A stretch of 9,850 nt of DNA from NCBI GenBank assembly GCA_013204195.1, contig JABMOJ010000249.1, forward strand, positions 1 through 9,850. Reading direction: 5' to 3'. Origin of the DNA: SAR86 cluster bacterium. Lineage in GTDB: Bacteria; Pseudomonadota; Gammaproteobacteria; Pseudomonadales; Azotimanducaceae. Below are positions 8,331 to 9,850 of the stretch, one piece after another (position 1 is the stretch's first letter; the number at the start of each line of letters is the position of its first letter). The notes below the pieces were generated by a model. That model searched no databases. It was not told the DNA's origin and was given only the letters and a program-made list of their open reading frames with translations. The translations under genes and the position numbers were made by a program.

Positions 8331-8335
8331 CTCCC
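8331..8335 (-). promoter_or_regulatory. Ribosome binding site of the alpha/beta hydrolase gene
   Basis: GGGAG on the minus strand, 5 nt before the ATG at 8325. It supports that start codon. Confidence 0.7.
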
Positions 8336-8430
8336 GGCAACTCTGCCGCTGGTCTCTTTGCCCAGCAAATACTAATCAATAGCGAATCGAATTCGACCAA
8401 ACTAAAGAATTGTCACGGCTCAGTCCAAGT

Positions 8431-9564
8431 CTATTGAACCTGAGAATAGCGCCGCAGGTGAAAGTCTGCGTTACCAAACAGCGTGTCAATGGTTGTCAGA
8501 CGCTTGAAATAATGGCCGATGCTCATTTCTTCGGTCATGCCCATTCCGCCGTGAAGCTGAATCGCACTCTCGCCGACGAAGCGGCCGCTCTTGCCTACCT
8601 GCACCTTAAGCGCAGATACCGCTTTACGAGCTGCTTGGTCATAGCCCTCATCAAGGCGCATCGCCGCCATATACAACAGAGACTTCGATTGCTCATGCTC
8701 CATAAACATATCAACCATTCGGTGCTGCAGAACCTGGAACTTGCCGATGGGCTGACCAAATTGCTCGCGAGTTTTGCAGTATTCAACGGTCGATTTATAC
8801 GCAACTTCCATCGCGCCTACGGCCTCTGCACCGATCGCCAGAATGGCGTAATCAATCACGCTTTGGAGTAACTCAAGACCCGCATCCACCGAGCCCAGAA
8901 CATCTGCGGCATCCAGACTGACACCCTCAAAATGAAACTCCGAGGCCCGACCGCCATCAATGGTGGCATAATCGCGACGTTGCACACCCGCTTTTGCGAC
9001 ATCCACAACAAACAGAGTGATCCCCTGATCATCGCGTTGGGCACCACTGGTACGGGCAGGCACTACGAGGAATTGCGCCGCTGGGCCGCCTAAAACCACC
9101 CCTTTGAAACCATTGAGCACATACCCGGTCCCACTTTGAGTGGCCGTCGTTGTCACATCGCTCAAATTGAATCTGGCCTGGGGTTCAACAAACGCCAGTG
9201 CACCGAAACATTGACCCGCGATAATCTCTGCCAGCAGAGATTCTTTATGGATACGGCTACCGCCCATTTCCAGACACTTACCCGCCAACACCACAGTGGA
9301 AAGGTAGGGCTCAACGACTAACCCACGACCAAAGGCCTCAAGCAGGATCATGGTATCAATGGGACTGCCGCCAATACCACCCCACTCTTCAGCGAAGGGC
9401 AACGCCAGCCAACCTAGGTCAGCAAACTGCTGCCATATCTCCTGACTGAAGCCCGCGTCACTGGCGATGAGTTTTTGTCTCAGCGCAAAAGAATAATCGT
9501 TCTGTATAAATCGCTGAACACTGTCCTGAAGCAGTACCTGTTCATCCGATAGTGAAAAGTCCAT
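8431..9564 (-). CDS. Acyl-CoA dehydrogenase, pimeloyl-CoA dehydrogenase small-subunit-like
   Basis: FAD-dependent acyl-CoA dehydrogenase family, the enzyme class that introduces the alpha-beta double bond in acyl-CoA. The product is 377 residues with the usual order: an N-terminal helical part (MDFSLSDEQ; LGWLALPFAEEWGGIGG at 50-66), a middle beta part (about 120-225) and a C-terminal helical part with TREQFGQPIGKFQVLQHRM (265-283) and LHGGMGMTEEMSIGHYFKR (337-355). The overall style, including FGRGLVVEPYLSTVVLAG at 78-95, matches the small subunit of pimeloyl-CoA-type dehydrogenases as I remember them. The usual catalytic Glu is not visible: the late block reads TLFGNADFH instead of YEGT, and the isovaleryl-type position appears to be Ala. 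The start at 9564 is chosen over 9588 because the protein then begins MDFSLSDEQ and GAAGG lies 9 nt upstream; nothing comparable precedes 9588. The hydrolase gene follows on the same strand. No large subunit is visible within the remaining 260 bases. Confidence 0.9.
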   Translation of the reverse strand: MDFSLSDEQVLLQDSVQRFIQNDYSFALRQKLIASDAGFSQEIWQQFADLGWLALPFAEEWGGIGGSPIDTMILLEAFGRGLVVEPYLSTVVLAGKCLEMGGSRIHKESLLAEIIAGQCFGALAFVEPQARFNLSDVTTTATQSGTGYVLNGFKGVVLGGPAAQFLVVPARTSGAQRDDQGITLFVVDVAKAGVQRRDYATIDGGRASEFHFEGVSLDAADVLGSVDAGLELLQSVIDYAILAIGAEAVGAMEVAYKSTVEYCKTREQFGQPIGKFQVLQHRMVDMFMEHEQSKSLLYMAAMRLDEGYDQAARKAVSALKVQVGKSGRFVGESAIQLHGGMGMTEEMSIGHYFKRLTTIDTLFGNADFHLRRYSQVQ

Positions 9565-9573
9565 AGTTTGCCG

Positions 9574-9578
9574 CCTTC
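9574..9578 (-). promoter_or_regulatory. Ribosome binding site deciding the dehydrogenase start
   Basis: GAAGG on the minus strand, 9 nt before the ATG at 9564. It lies inside the longer frame that begins at 9588, which itself has no ribosome site, so the shorter protein is preferred. Confidence 0.55.
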
Positions 9579-9588
9579 GCTGAGTCAT

Positions 9589-9850
9589 CGTTCTAGAATT
9601 AGGGGTTTGAAATTACACAGCCCACACAGTGGGTCTGCGCAGATCGCTGTCGCTACCGCGCAGAATACGCGAATGATCATAGGATTTGTATCCTTGCTTT
9701 TCAAGGAAACCGCGGGCATCTCTTGACCCGCTCTGGCGGCTCACCTATGCTCAGCCTCGTAGATAGACGTTAACCCTAGGTTTATCGGTCTATGCAGCGT
9801 CTGCCGGCGTTAAATCCGCAACCATAAAATGGATGTTAAACCGGGCTAGA
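9589..9850. other. Upstream region of the dehydrogenase gene; hairpin-rich, no assigned gene
   Basis: No recognisable gene is found. On the minus strand a GTG-started frame of 43 codons (9744 to the TAA at 9613) precedes the dehydrogenase by 48 nt; its product is unfamiliar and is not called. Another minus frame enters from the right edge and stops at 9790-9792, with about 19 codons visible ending FMVADLTPADAA; it may be the tail of an upstream gene, but this is too short to judge. Short perfect hairpins are crowded here: CCCAC/GTGGG (9621-9633), AGGAT/ATCCT (9681-9694), TCCTTG/CAAGGA (9691-9707) and GCGGG/CCCGC (9712-9731). None has a U-tract. Confidence 0.5.

Noticed and set aside
8387..8396. 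TCGAATTCGA palindrome between the dehydrogenase and hydrolase genes
   Set aside because: A 10-base perfect palindrome with no loop, T-run or second copy; it does not support a terminator or operator call.
8410..8871. 153-codon plus-strand frame
   Set aside because: Antisense to the conserved C-terminal half of the acyl-CoA dehydrogenase, which explains its openness.

Overview
The window looks like a piece of a free-living, probably marine, gammaproteobacterial chromosome with moderate GC. This is inferred from the protein families and their sequence style (a PilZ-DUF1631-GGDEF-EAL signalling protein, a GlpK-type glycerol kinase, and acyl-CoA degradation enzymes), not from a marker gene. No rRNA, tRNA, transposase, phage gene, toxin-antitoxin pair or CRISPR array was recognised. 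The coding content is ordinary chromosomal metabolism plus one large signalling protein.

Left part, 1-5843, minus strand. A glycerol kinase gene (glpK, 4362-5843) is followed, after a 373-nt stretch with no convincing gene, by a very large open frame. That frame starts at 3988 and runs off the left edge with no stop: 1,329 codons are visible. It encodes a cyclic-di-GMP protein with an N-terminal PilZ domain, a long DUF1631 region, an intact GGDEF motif and the first part of an EAL domain, ending within the DDFGTG loop.

Right part, 5844-9850. A thiolase gene (6143-7330, plus) is divergent from glpK. It converges on an alpha/beta hydrolase gene (7453-8325, minus), and a textbook two-way hairpin terminator (7375-7405) lies between them. 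Upstream of the hydrolase on the same strand is an acyl-CoA dehydrogenase gene (8431-9564, minus) resembling the small subunit of two-subunit pimeloyl-CoA-type dehydrogenases. The last 260 bases hold no recognised gene but contain several hairpins and a possible 43-codon frame in the dehydrogenase leader.

The dehydrogenase, hydrolase and thiolase fit a beta-oxidation-type route for fatty, dicarboxylic or ring-derived acyl-CoAs. The dehydrogenase and hydrolase may be co-transcribed; the thiolase is its own unit. Glycerol kinase would feed glycerol into lipid or central metabolism, and its residues at known allosteric sites differ from those of E. coli. I see no clearly new system. The best leads are the composite c-di-GMP protein, the dehydrogenase that appears to lack its catalytic glutamate, and the structured leader at the right edge.
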